A stretch of 64,000 nt of DNA, taken from JAAZLS01 sp964463285 (GTDB lineage: Bacteria; Bacillota; Dethiobacteria; DTU022). The notes under the pieces are model-generated. The model was not told where the DNA came from, ran no database searches, and was given only the letters and a program-made list of their open reading frames with translations. Both the position numbers and the translations under genes were made by a program. The stretch covers positions 9,234 through 73,233 of the forward strand of contig CAYXBB010000003.1 in NCBI GenBank assembly GCA_964463285.1. Reading direction: 5' to 3'. This document shows positions 8,470-16,743 of the stretch, piece by piece (within the stretch, counting starts at the first letter, position 1; each line of letters opens with the position of its first letter).

Positions 8470-9078
8470 TTATTTCTCAAATTTAATCCACATCCCCACC
8501 GGAGAATGGTCCATATCAAACCGGGGAATAACGGTTTGCGATAATACGTTGCGCCACTTATCAGGAGCACCGGGTCCTATTCTTTGGTGAACCGCTTCAC
8601 TCCACTTCGGATCTTTTTCAGCCATTTTTTGAAAGATTTGCTGTTTAATTTCGGGGTTGCCAAAACCCGCACCGATGACTGCCTTTCCTCCCGGTGACAA
8701 TACACGATATACCTCATTGAAAACTTCTACAGGTTCCTCCCAAAAAAAGATAGAGCCCCGGCTTACAGCCAGTTGAACAGAGTTATCCTCCATAGGCAAA
8801 TTTGAGACATCCACGGATAATGTTTTTACCCTTGTTTCGAGATTTCTGTCACAAATATTTTGCCGGGCAATCCCAAGCATTTCCGGTTTTTTATCCAGCA
8901 AGCAAACGTTCAACTCGCTTATTTGAGCCAGGGCCAAACCTAAATATCCCGGACCACAGCCCAAATCGATACATTTCCCCCGGTTTATCCCGGTACCCGA
9001 CAGGATCTGCCTGGCGATTTCCGAATATGCCGGGGCATATATTTCTCTTGCCATACGATCAAATTCTTTAGCTTCCAA
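8470..9078 (-). CDS. Class I SAM-dependent methyltransferase
   Basis: The 202-residue protein has the AdoMet-binding motif I CIDLGCGPGYLGLAL (about 36-50), an acidic residue ending strand 2 (LLDKKPEM) and motif II/III regions VDVSNLPMEDNS and VLSPGGKAVIG. It is a small-molecule type methyltransferase with no obvious extra domain. It lies between modD and the importer genes, all on the same strand, so it probably acts on the imported compound or on a product made with ModD. The substrate cannot be determined from sequence. Confidence 0.85.
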   Translation of the reverse strand: MEAKEFDRMAREIYAPAYSEIARQILSGTGINRGKCIDLGCGPGYLGLALAQISELNVCLLDKKPEMLGIARQNICDRNLETRVKTLSVDVSNLPMEDNSVQLAVSRGSIFFWEEPVEVFNEVYRVLSPGGKAVIGAGFGNPEIKQQIFQKMAEKDPKWSEAVHQRIGPGAPDKWRNVLSQTVIPRFDMDHSPVGMWIKFEK

Positions 9079-9247
9079 TTGTCGGTTTAAACCTCCCGCT
9101 TCTATGATATTTTAATTTACCTCTCTAACCGGAATATTTTAATTTCCGCCATGTTAAAAATAGTTCCGCCTATCCCACTATGGGAGACACAAATTCAGCA
9201 ATACCCATGTTTCATCAACCTGTAAAAAACATTTGCCGGAAAAACTG

Positions 9248-10111
9248 CTATTTACGGGTCTTTATTGTTACACCGATATTAACAGGTTTCCCAAAATACA
9301 TGGAGGAGGTAGCTATGGCATCTACTCCCGTAGCCGCAAATGTCTCAATATTTTCTTCATTTATCCCCCCCGTAGCAATGGTGGTAACCTGTGGAAAATC
9401 TTTTTTAATTTTTTTTGCTAAAACAGAAATGGTATTGGGATCCATGTGATCAAACTGTAACCCGTCAACCCCTGCCTTACAAAGCAGCATGGCATCTTCC
9501 GGGCTTTTAATCTCCACCACTATCTTTTTTTCACTAACCTGCGCCGTTAACTTATTTAGCCTGTTCATAAATTCATCTTTAGAACTAAAAAAGTTTCGAT
9601 GCTGTTGAAAAATAAGTATGGTTTCCGATAGGCCAAGCCGGTGGGGAAATCCACCGCCACATAAAACCGCTTTTACAGATAACTCCTTTGTGCCGGGGAA
9701 TACCTTTCTAGTAGAAACCACCGTTATACGATTGTTAATTTTTTTTGCCTTTTGAACTAGTTTGCGGGTTCGGGTAGCAATAGCACTGGCATATTCAAGT
9801 ATATTCTGGCAGGTTCTCCAGAGAGTATGTAGGGCTGTTGCCTTTCCTGTTATAGTAATAACCGCCTGATTTATAGAAACCGCTTCGCCGGAGGCAACGT
9901 CTTCAACTAGAGCGGCTCCTCTAGATGCACAAAGGTGTGATATTTCCTCGGTGCCGCATATTATCGCATCTTCCCGAGAAAACATTTGCATCTCCGCATC
10001 CCGGCTACCGATCTCCAATAAATAAGTAGTAAGATCAAAGTAGGGAACATCTTCTTTTATCCATCTTTCCAACATACCATTTGTTATATTAAGCACAGGA
10101 CGCCCCGTCAC
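9248..10111 (-). CDS. modD: ModD, quinolinate-phosphoribosyltransferase-like protein
   Basis: A 287-residue protein with the NadC fold. Signature blocks are STRKVFPGTKELSVKAVLCG (NadC: DTRKTTPG), GGGFPHRLGLSETIL (NadC: GGGxNHRxGL) and the phosphate-binding C-terminus IATGGINEENI. ModD proteins are NadC paralogues encoded with molybdate transport genes; their reaction is not established. NadC itself transfers quinolinate to PRPP. No nadA or nadB is nearby, which favours ModD over true NadC. It is the first gene after a riboswitch and terminator (10161-10307), so the whole following cluster is likely under that control. ModD beside a methyltransferase and importer suggests that a pyridine-like or cofactor-like small molecule is handled here. 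Confidence 0.8.
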   Translation of the reverse strand: MTGRPVLNITNGMLERWIKEDVPYFDLTTYLLEIGSRDAEMQMFSREDAIICGTEEISHLCASRGAALVEDVASGEAVSINQAVITITGKATALHTLWRTCQNILEYASAIATRTRKLVQKAKKINNRITVVSTRKVFPGTKELSVKAVLCGGGFPHRLGLSETILIFQQHRNFFSSKDEFMNRLNKLTAQVSEKKIVVEIKSPEDAMLLCKAGVDGLQFDHMDPNTISVLAKKIKKDFPQVTTIATGGINEENIETFAATGVDAIATSSMYFGKPVNIGVTIKTRK

Positions 10112-10160
10112 AATTTATTTGCACTATAGGCACTTTTCTATTTACCCCCATAACGGTCCT

Positions 10161-10191
10161 AAAAAATAAGCTGCCTCGCGAAAGAGGCAGC
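10161..10191 (-). terminator. Intrinsic terminator of the modD-cluster riboswitch
   Basis: On the minus strand GCTGCCTC and GAGGCAGC form a perfect 8-bp stem with a 6-nt loop, followed by TTATTTTTT. It sits 20 bases after the riboswitch core and 50 bases before modD, the position expected of a transcription attenuator. Confidence 0.85.
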
Positions 10192-10210
10192 AATTATAAC
10201 CTACCTTATC

Positions 10211-10307
10211 CACCTTCTTTCCTAAAAGGGAGGCTTAACCGTTTCCAGTTAAACCCTATCGTTCATGGCCCGTCGCAACCATCTCAGGAGCCCATGAATC
10301 GAAGATG
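10211..10307 (-). ncRNA. MOCO-type (molybdenum/tungsten cofactor) riboswitch upstream of modD
   Basis: On the minus strand, CATCTTC and GAAGGTG close the element (one G-U pair). Inside are a TTCATGG/CCATGAA stem, then AACTG-GAAA-CGGTT (a GNRA-capped hairpin), CCTCCC and GGAAAGAAGG. The same blocks recur upstream of an aldehyde oxidoreductase (20083-20178) and modA (36712-36800). The order AGGG, GGAAAC hairpin, CCTCCC, GGAAAG fits the MOCO RNA motif as I remember it. Family assignment is therefore part observation (three matching copies on Mo genes) and part recall. The terminator directly after it suggests control by premature termination. Confidence 0.8.
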
Positions 10308-10620
10308 TATAAAATAATATTCAAATTAATTAACGCAAAATTAGTTTACCATAGATACCCACCCGGTGCAACCGGGTAAAATATGGGGGATCGCCTTTTA
10401 TTTTATTATCCCGGCGAAACTGATATATTCAGACCTCCGGATCGCCGGGGCCATAACTCCCCTCCGCCGGAGCAAATGACCGCAATAGACCGGCCAACTT
10501 TAAACCATAACGGTTAATTATAGATAATTTTTGCCAATTCATTTCGCTCACACCAGCCGTTATTATGTTTTACACCGGGATGCCGGGGAAATTACGGCGA
10601 TCTTCGGCCCTTGCATATAG
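10308..10620. other. Intergenic region with the presumed modD-cluster promoter
   Basis: This stretch lies between the riboswitch and the end of the YbaK-like gene. On the minus strand an AT-rich run near 10311-10345 (TTGCGT, then TTTATA) could be a promoter but its spacing is poor (19 bases). A short hairpin ACCCGG/CCGGGT occurs at 10360-10376 without a T tract. I see no coding sequence. Confidence 0.4.
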
Positions 10621-11106
10621 CTATTCAACAAGTTTGCAGACATCAACCCATCCTTCGGAATTAGCGTGCCTCTCCAGCTCGGAAATTGTCAGCTCAATGG
10701 CACTATTGGCGCTTCCACACGCCGGAAACACGGTTTCAAATCGTTTCAACGATTCATCCAGGTAAATTTCCACCCCTTCGTTTACCGCAAACGGGCAAAC
10801 GCCACCGGCCGAATATCCCACCAACGGTTTGGTCTCATCATGGGACAACATTTTAGCCTTCGTTTTAAATCGGGATTTGTATTTTTTATTATCTATCTTT
10901 GCATCGCCCGCTGATACAACTAAAATAACCCTATTTCCCAGGTGAAAGGACAGAGTTTTAGCTATGCGGCAGGCTTCACACTGTAAGGCCCGGGCGGCAA
11001 GCTCCACCGTAGCACTTGAAACATCAAATTCCAGTATCCGGTCTTCTATCCCTTTGCTTCTAAAATATCTTTTAACTTTTTCAATAGACATATCCGGTGT
11101 CTCCAT
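10621..11106 (-). CDS. YbaK/EbsC-family aminoacyl-tRNA editing deacylase
   Basis: A 161-residue single-domain protein of the YbaK/ProX family, which hydrolyses mischarged tRNAs such as Cys-tRNA(Pro) in trans. Visible family features are the ARALQCEACRIAKTLSF segment with the conserved Lys, and VGYSAGGVCPFAV, the GxxxGxxxPF motif of the substrate pocket. Two starts are possible: ATG 11106 with AGGA, or ATG 11091 (MSIEK), preceded by GGAG 8 bases upstream. It stands alone, upstream of and transcribed away from nothing related. Confidence 0.85.
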   Translation of the reverse strand: METPDMSIEKVKRYFRSKGIEDRILEFDVSSATVELAARALQCEACRIAKTLSFHLGNRVILVVSAGDAKIDNKKYKSRFKTKAKMLSHDETKPLVGYSAGGVCPFAVNEGVEIYLDESLKRFETVFPACGSANSAIELTISELERHANSEGWVDVCKLVE

Positions 11107-11513
11107 TATTATGTCCTGTTGTGATTATTAAGCCCCGAGAAAACAACAATCCTAAATTAGGGTGCAAAACCGGAAAAAGTATAGCCGCCGGCCAACAAAA
11201 AAAGTAATATGGTCCATAGCAAACAACCCATGTCATAATCTCCGGAGCAGTATTTAAAAAACAACCATTCCCATAAACAATATTCTCCGGGGGCATGGGT
11301 TAATCCTGCCCGGGTGTTCGGGTCTGGACTTTCCGGTTCTCCCCTTCAGTTAATAGTTACTTAATCAAAATTTTGTCCAGCTAGCAGGGATAAAGATTCC
11401 AATAAAGAATAGGGTTTGTACACGGTAATTATGTCCTTTATTGGGGATCCGTGGCGAGACCTGGCACCGGAAACAAAAAATCGGATCGCTAATTCCACCG
11501 GGGAGATGTAGCA
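11107..11513. other. Intergenic region, possible structured leader of the deacetylase gene
   Basis: The 407 bases between divergent genes contain a perfect 9-bp inverted repeat, CCAATAAAG (11399-11407) and CTTTATTGG (11436-11444), with a 28-base loop, about 70 bases before the deacetylase start. I could not match the region to a known riboswitch. A weak 71-codon minus frame at 11081-11296 has no ribosome site and unusual composition, so I do not call it. Confidence 0.3.
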
Positions 11514-12413
11514 ATGATTGGAACGGAAATTTCCAAGCCGCATTATCAATTCTTACTGGTTTTGACCTTTGTCTTGATGGTATTGTCTGCCGGTTTTAAT
11601 CTGGTAACTTTCTCACAGGCAACAACGGCGTTCAACCAGTTAAAGGAAGAACATTCCACCTACCTGGAACTATGCGGGGACCTGGATCACCTGAACAGCA
11701 AATATAGTGAACTCCAAAACCAGTATGACCTGCTGCTAAAAGAGAAAGAACAATTGGAAAATAAGCTTAACGATCAAAATATATCCCGTGGTGAATACAG
11801 CCCCAGGGCTTACCTGACCATAGATGACGGCCCCGACATAAACACGGATCGGGTATTACAAATACTGGCCAAATATAATGTGCCGGCCACTTTTTTTGTA
11901 ATCGGACACAATAGTTCCGGAGACGAGCACATCTACAACCGCATCCTGGCCCAAGGACACGCCCTAGGCAATCACACTTTTACCCACAATTTAAAAAAAA
12001 TCTACCGGTCTAAAGATGCCTTCATGGAAGATCTGCTGCGCCTGGAGGATCTGCTGGCAGAAAAGGCAGGAATCAGACCCGACATAATCCGCTTTCCGGG
12101 AGGATCCAGCAATACCGGGGTTTCCTCTGCCGTCCTAAAGGAGATAATTGCTGAACTAAAAGAATATGGTTATGACTATTTTGATTGGAATGTTTCCACC
12201 GGGGACTGCAGCTCAGGACTAACGGCACCCGAGCTGGTTAAAAATGTAACCACCCAGGCAGATCGCCAGCCCGGTCAGGATCTGGTAATCTTGATGCACA
12301 GCTTCAACCGGGTAACCGTAGAGGCATTGCCGCAGATTATCGAAGAACTGAGGGCGCGAAGTTATACCTTTGCCGCCCTTAAAAAAGGCGTGGTCAACGT
12401 GAAACATCGTTAA
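11514..12413 (+). CDS. Membrane-anchored polysaccharide deacetylase with coiled-coil stalk
   Basis: The 299-residue protein has one N-terminal membrane segment (about 12-33), a coiled-coil stalk (about 40-90, rich in Leu/Glu/Lys heptads) and a NodB-type deacetylase domain (96-290). Motif 1 is TIDDGPD with the catalytic Asp pair, motif 2 GNHTFTH with the metal His pair, motif 3 RFPGGSS, and motif 5 ILMHS. It should face outside and remove acetyl groups from peptidoglycan or a related glycan. GGGGAG lies 7-8 bases before ATG 11514. A second deacetylase of this superfamily is at 41717-42511. Confidence 0.88.
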   Translation: MIGTEISKPHYQFLLVLTFVLMVLSAGFNLVTFSQATTAFNQLKEEHSTYLELCGDLDHLNSKYSELQNQYDLLLKEKEQLENKLNDQNISRGEYSPRAYLTIDDGPDINTDRVLQILAKYNVPATFFVIGHNSSGDEHIYNRILAQGHALGNHTFTHNLKKIYRSKDAFMEDLLRLEDLLAEKAGIRPDIIRFPGGSSNTGVSSAVLKEIIAELKEYGYDYFDWNVSTGDCSSGLTAPELVKNVTTQADRQPGQDLVILMHSFNRVTVEALPQIIEELRARSYTFAALKKGVVNVKHR

Positions 12414-12424
12414 ATCGCAGTACT

Positions 12425-12489
12425 GGGGAACGGTTCCCCGGTATCCAGGTGTGTCAAGAGAACTCAGTCTGATATCCTCTTGACACACC
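12425..12489. repeat. Tandem hairpins between convergent genes (likely bidirectional terminator)
   Basis: A GGGGAA-CGG-TTCCCC palindrome (12425-12439) is followed by a perfect 13-bp inverted repeat with arms 12448-12460 and 12477-12489 (GGTGTGTCAAGAG and its complement). It sits exactly between the convergent deacetylase and cysK genes. No long T tract is present. The GG(A/G)ACGGTTC core resembles the long repeat at 39298-39416. Confidence 0.6.
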
Positions 12490-12497
12490 ACTATTGC

Positions 12498-13403
12498 CTA
12501 TATCAGGGCCGTACTGAAATAACGCTCTGCTCTATCGGCCAATACAGTGGCCACAATTTTATTTTTACCGTGTTTTTCCGCCATCTGCACTGAAGCCCAT
12601 ACATTAGCTCCGGAGGATGTGCCCACCAGGAACCCCTGTTTCCTGGCCAGATCCCGGGCGGTTTGTATGGCATCCTCATCCGTAACCTCCACTACTTCGT
12701 CTATGATAGAGGTATCCAGAACCGGTGGGATAAACCCGTCACCAATACCCTGGATCTTGTGCAGCCCGGGCTCATGGCCCAATAGGGCAGAAAAATTTTT
12801 GGGTTCTACCGCCACCACAATAGTGGCGGGGTTTTTTTCTTTCAAAAATCTGCCCACACCGCACAAGGTGCCGCCGCTTCCCAGCCCTGAAATAAATATA
12901 TCTACCCGGCCGGCCAACTGTCTCCATATTTCCCCGGCAGTGGCCAGGTAATGGATTTTCGGATTATCGGGATTTTCAAATTGCTGGGGCACAAAAATTG
13001 AAGGATCCGCCCCGGCTTTTTCCCGCACTTCCTCCACTGTACCCGCAATGCTTTTTTCAGCGGGGGTGAGTACAAGCTCTGCTCCAAAAGCAGCGATTAT
13101 TTTTTTTCTTTCCTCGCTCATATTTTCCGGCATAACTATTATAACTTTGTATCCTTTTTGTACTCCAACCAGGGCAAGCCCTATCCCGGTATTGCCCGAT
13201 GTGGGTTCCATTATCGTCATCCCCGGTTTTAGTTTGCCCTGCCTTTCAGCCTCTTCGATCATATATCGGGCCACCCGATCTTTTATACTGCCGCCAGGGT
13301 TTAAAAATTCTGCCTTGGCATATATATTTAAACTCGTCATTTTCTTAAGGCTTACCATGGGTGTATTGCCTATTAAATCCAGTACTGTTTCCGATGCTTT
13401 CAT
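12498..13403 (-). CDS. cysK: Cysteine synthase A (O-acetylserine sulfhydrylase)
   Basis: A 301-residue PLP enzyme making cysteine from O-acetylserine and sulfide. The PLP Lys lies in GGSIKDRVA (near 37-45), the substrate loop is PTSGNTGIGLA, and the phosphate cup is GLGSGGTLCGVGRFL. The C-terminal GTSSGAN block holds the Ser that contacts the PLP ring nitrogen. Length and motifs fit CysK rather than cystathionine beta-synthase. A promoter TTGCAC-17-TATAAT lies 70 bases upstream (13473-13501). No serine acetyltransferase gene is adjacent. Confidence 0.93.
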   Translation of the reverse strand: MKASETVLDLIGNTPMVSLKKMTSLNIYAKAEFLNPGGSIKDRVARYMIEEAERQGKLKPGMTIMEPTSGNTGIGLALVGVQKGYKVIIVMPENMSEERKKIIAAFGAELVLTPAEKSIAGTVEEVREKAGADPSIFVPQQFENPDNPKIHYLATAGEIWRQLAGRVDIFISGLGSGGTLCGVGRFLKEKNPATIVVAVEPKNFSALLGHEPGLHKIQGIGDGFIPPVLDTSIIDEVVEVTDEDAIQTARDLARKQGFLVGTSSGANVWASVQMAEKHGKNKIVATVLADRAERYFSTALI

Positions 13404-13472
13404 AAATTTTATATCCCCCTTACATTAAAATAGCATTTTACTGACCGCGCCGGATATTTCCCTCTAATCCAA

Positions 13473-13501
13473 ATTATACTTATTCATGAACCGGGGTGCA
13501 A
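13473..13501 (-). promoter_or_regulatory. Sigma-A-type promoter of cysK
   Basis: On the minus strand TTGCAC (13501-13496) and TATAAT (13478-13473) are separated by exactly 17 bases, about 70 bases upstream of the cysK start. Confidence 0.7.
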
Positions 13502-13572
13502 TCTTCCGGCATGGTTAAATTAATCCATACCCGGGTTTTAAAAAACAAGCGGCCTGCATGGAATTTGGCAGC

Positions 13573-14220
13573 TTACCGGCACATATAAACCAACAACCCC
13601 GATCGGAAGAAATAAATGGAGAAAGCACATAGAAAAATTCCCAGTCCAAAGACAATCCATCTGTAGATCCGATCGGTGAGCCATCTTTTTCCCGAAACTA
13701 ATGCCGCAGCCAGAAAAGAAAACCATAGAAAATCGGCCAGGATATGCCCGCTGAAAAAGGAAAGTATTCCGGGCAAGCCACTGTTCCGGGAAAGGGCAAC
13801 GTAACCTGCACCAACTGTGGCCCACCAGATAAACCAGTACGGATTGCAGGCGGTGGCAACCAGCCCGTTCCAAAAAGTAGAACCTCTCCGGCCACTCCCT
13901 TTCATAGTGGGATTAAATGAAAGGGTGCCCCGGGCCACGCTCCTAATCATACCCCATCCCATCCAGGCCAGCACCAGACCGCCGGCCATTCCAATGATAC
14001 CGGCCAAAAAGGGCAGAGTGAGGTAGCTCCCCAGACCCAGGAGTAACAAAATAACCATCACTGCCTCCAAAAGAGCATGGCCCAGGGTGACCAGCGGGGC
14101 CGCCGGGTAACCCCGGCGGAATGTGTGTTCCACCATTACCGCGGTAAGAGGCCCCGGCATCAGTGCTCCCGAAAAACCAACAAGCAAAGCCGTGGTAAAA
14201 ATCAGGGTTAGTTCAAACAT
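13573..14220 (-). CDS. LysE-family exporter
   Basis: A 215-residue protein with about six membrane segments. The N-terminal motif FSGALMPGPLTAVMVEH is the LysE/RhtB signature (G-x-x-P-GP). The family exports amino acids such as lysine, arginine or homoserine; the substrate cannot be read here. The gene is transcribed alone; cysK is 169 bases away on the same strand with its own promoter. Confidence 0.85.
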   Translation of the reverse strand: MFELTLIFTTALLVGFSGALMPGPLTAVMVEHTFRRGYPAAPLVTLGHALLEAVMVILLLLGLGSYLTLPFLAGIIGMAGGLVLAWMGWGMIRSVARGTLSFNPTMKGSGRRGSTFWNGLVATACNPYWFIWWATVGAGYVALSRNSGLPGILSFFSGHILADFLWFSFLAAALVSGKRWLTDRIYRWIVFGLGIFLCAFSIYFFRSGLLVYMCR

Positions 14221-14365
14221 AACTGCAGGCGGCCGCCCCCTTTAATGCTTTCTTTAATTCAGTCCCCACGGGATAATCTATTTGCTTGCCAACCGCTCAC
14301 CAAAAGGGCATGTTCAAAAGGGCCCTCAAAATCTCTTCCGGCAGGCGGAGCTGTTTTTATCTACC

Positions 14366-15997
14366 CTACCGGGCCATAAATAGTTCAATATCCGAATCAA
14401 CAGTCCCGATTCCGGCAATACCGAATTTCTCTATCAGGACCTTGGCAACATTGGGAGAAAGGAACCCCGGAAGTGTAGGACCAAGGTGAATGTTTTTAAT
14501 GCCCAAATAAAGCAGTGCAAGAAGTACAATAACGGCTTTCTGTTCATACCAGGCAATATTGTAAGTAATCGGCAACCTGTTGATATCGTCAAGACCGAAT
14601 ACCTCCTTAAGCTTAAGGGCGATAACCGCCAGTGAATAACAATCGTTGCACTGTCCGGCGTCCAGTACTCTGGGAATGCCGCCGATATCGCCCAATCTCA
14701 GCTTATTGTAACGATATTTCGCGCAGCCCGCGGTTAGAATAACCGTGTCCTTGGGAAGTTTTTCGGCAAATTCAGTGTAATACACCCTTGATTTCATACG
14801 CCCGTCACAGCCGGCCAGAACAAAGAATTTTTTAATAGTTCCGGATTTAACTGCATCTACAACCTTATCTGCCAGGGTCATAACTTGGTTGTGGGCAAAA
14901 CCTCCAAGAATGCATCCGGTTTCAATTTCATCGGGCGCAGAAAGGGTCCGGGCAAGCGCAATGATTTCAGAGAAATCCTTTTTGCCCCGTTCATCCGCTA
15001 CAATATGCTTGCAACCGGGATAACCGGTGGAACCCGTGGTAAAGATTCTACCCCTCACTTCTTCACTTCTGGGAGGAACGATGCAGTTAGTGGTAAACAG
15101 AATGGGGCCATGGAAGGGCCCAAATTCATCGATTTGTTTCCACCAGGCATTACCATAATTTCCGGCAAAGTTATCGTATTTTTTAAATGCCGGATAGTAA
15201 TGGGCGGGTAACATTTCACCATGGGTATATACATCTACACCGGTGCCCCCGGTCTGCTCCAGCAACTGTTCCAAATCGGTCAGGTCGTGACCGGAAATAA
15301 GTATTGCCGGGTTTTTCCTGACGCCTATATTGACTTCCGTGATCTCGGGATTACCAAATTTCGAGGTGTGGGCCTCATCTAAAAGCGCCATAACCCTCAC
15401 ACCGTATTCACCGGTTTTTAGGGTCAGCGACACCAGATCATCTGCCGAAAGAGAATCGTCCAAAGTTGTAGCCAGGGCTTCGTAGATAAATGAGTTTATA
15501 TCCAGGTTTTCTTTCCCTAGATTCTTGGCATGCTCAGCATAGGCCGCCATACCCTTAAGGCCGTAGACAATCATCTCCCGCAGAGAACGTATGTCCTCAT
15601 TTTCAGTGGACAGCACACCTACCAAAGCGGCCTTTTCCAGCATAGATTCCCTCGAACTTATCGAAAAGGTTGCTGCGTCGTGTAAATCCCCCGCGGAAAC
15701 AGACAGTCTAAGCCCGTCCCTAAAAGCAATCATTTTCCCAATCTGGTTTTCAATAAAGTCATCATCAAAGTTTGCATTGGTAATTGTCATGAACAGGCTG
15801 CTGAGTACCTCGTAGTTTGTATCACCATACTTGCTGATATCAAGTTTCCCTTTCACAATAATTTCCGAAATGCCTTTAAGCGTATAAATAAGAAGATCCT
15901 GAAGCTTGGCTACTTCTTCGTTTTTTCCACAGACACCCCGTACCGTACAGCCTTTTCCTTTTGCTGTTTCCTGACATTGATAACAGAACATGCTCAT
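14366..15997 (-). CDS. hcp: Hybrid cluster protein (hydroxylamine reductase)
   Basis: The 543-residue protein begins MSMFCYQCQETAKG with the class I spacing C-x2-C-x8-C-x5-C for the N-terminal iron-sulfur cluster. Ligands of the hybrid Fe-S-O cluster appear downstream in TTNCIVPP, GCDGRMKSR, TAGCAKYRYN, and DAGQCNDCYS, and the final Glu/Lys ligands in the C-terminal third. Class I spacing is typical of strict anaerobes. The enzyme reduces hydroxylamine and nitric oxide, and takes part in nitrosative stress. GGGGGAGG precedes ATG 15997. A half-site TTTGTGAAACAA lies upstream near 16025, but no full regulator palindrome is visible. Transcribed alone. Confidence 0.95.
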   Translation of the reverse strand: MSMFCYQCQETAKGKGCTVRGVCGKNEEVAKLQDLLIYTLKGISEIIVKGKLDISKYGDTNYEVLSSLFMTITNANFDDDFIENQIGKMIAFRDGLRLSVSAGDLHDAATFSISSRESMLEKAALVGVLSTENEDIRSLREMIVYGLKGMAAYAEHAKNLGKENLDINSFIYEALATTLDDSLSADDLVSLTLKTGEYGVRVMALLDEAHTSKFGNPEITEVNIGVRKNPAILISGHDLTDLEQLLEQTGGTGVDVYTHGEMLPAHYYPAFKKYDNFAGNYGNAWWKQIDEFGPFHGPILFTTNCIVPPRSEEVRGRIFTTGSTGYPGCKHIVADERGKKDFSEIIALARTLSAPDEIETGCILGGFAHNQVMTLADKVVDAVKSGTIKKFFVLAGCDGRMKSRVYYTEFAEKLPKDTVILTAGCAKYRYNKLRLGDIGGIPRVLDAGQCNDCYSLAVIALKLKEVFGLDDINRLPITYNIAWYEQKAVIVLLALLYLGIKNIHLGPTLPGFLSPNVAKVLIEKFGIAGIGTVDSDIELFMAR

Positions 15998-16185
15998 TCT
16001 GGTTTCCTCCCCCTTTGAATTTACTTTTGTGAAACAACCTTACCGACAATCGAATTGAATGCCGGCAATATGGAGAAAGGTTTTAAATAACAGAGCAGGT
16101 GCAATGTCCAGGCGGGGTCACCGGGCACAGGCCACCGGATTTATCCCGGTGATGGCTGGCAAGCACTCTATTGTTCTTTAGTTTA

Positions 16186-16500
16186 TCAAATCTTTGGCGC
16201 CGGCGCTTTTACAACAATCAATTCCAGGATTTCCGGATGGAGGTTTTTTACATTCATTTTTGTTTTAAAAGGAATTTTTAGAAGGGTTCCCGCTTCGTAT
16301 TGGTGAATTTCCTGCTCATTGAGGCCAATGGAAAGCTTCCCACGAATGACCGTCATATATACATTCGAATTGGAGAAATGTTCCGGTAGGCCCTCATTTT
16401 GATTGAATATCATGTGAAGATAATGAATGTTTTCATCGAATATTACCTTCTTCACCGTTGTTTTGTTCTCAGCAGATAGTTTAAACAGCTGTTCAACCAT
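16186..16500 (-). CDS. Small single-domain cupin protein
   Basis: A 104-residue protein with a double-stranded beta-helix pattern: NIHYLHMIFNQNEGLPEHF corresponds to cupin motif 1, with His and Glu as possible metal ligands, and EAGTLLKIPFKTKMNVKN to motif 2. GGAGG lies 9 bases before the ATG. It may bind metal or a small ligand; function unknown. A CACCGG/CCGGTG hairpin near 16134-16152 follows it. Confidence 0.72.
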   Translation of the reverse strand: MVEQLFKLSAENKTTVKKVIFDENIHYLHMIFNQNEGLPEHFSNSNVYMTVIRGKLSIGLNEQEIHQYEAGTLLKIPFKTKMNVKNLHPEILELIVVKAPAPKI

Positions 16501-16702
16501 AGGATCATGCCTCCTTGATTTTTTATTATATCATACAACCAAAACACCCCACCGCAGCCATCATTAAGTTTACCTGCTTCCACCAGTTAAAAGCTTATTC
16601 CCCATGGGTAAATTAAACCCTCTGGATTTTCAATACCGGGGTGCTAAAAAGAAGAAAAGAACTAAAACCGGGTTTTAATAAAAGGGATGAAAAAACTTTT
16701 GG

Positions 16703-16738
16703 ATATTATGGGGACAGGCCCGTCTGTCCCCATAATAT
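16703..16738 (-). terminator. Perfect 15-bp hairpin terminator after the aldehyde oxidoreductase operon
   Basis: Arms 16703-16717 and 16724-16738 are perfectly complementary (ATATTATGGGGACAG and its complement) with a 6-base loop. On the minus strand CCAAAAGTTTTTT follows. It is 5 bases past the stop of the TusE/DsrC-like gene. The GGGGACAG-x6-CTGTCCCC core is a hairpin type I have seen dispersed in related Clostridia genomes. Confidence 0.75.
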
Positions 16739-16743
16739 TAACA

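Noticed and set aside
9248..10111. True NadC (NAD synthesis)
   Set aside because: No nadA or nadB is near, and the Mo-type leader and ABC genes favour ModD; not fully excluded.
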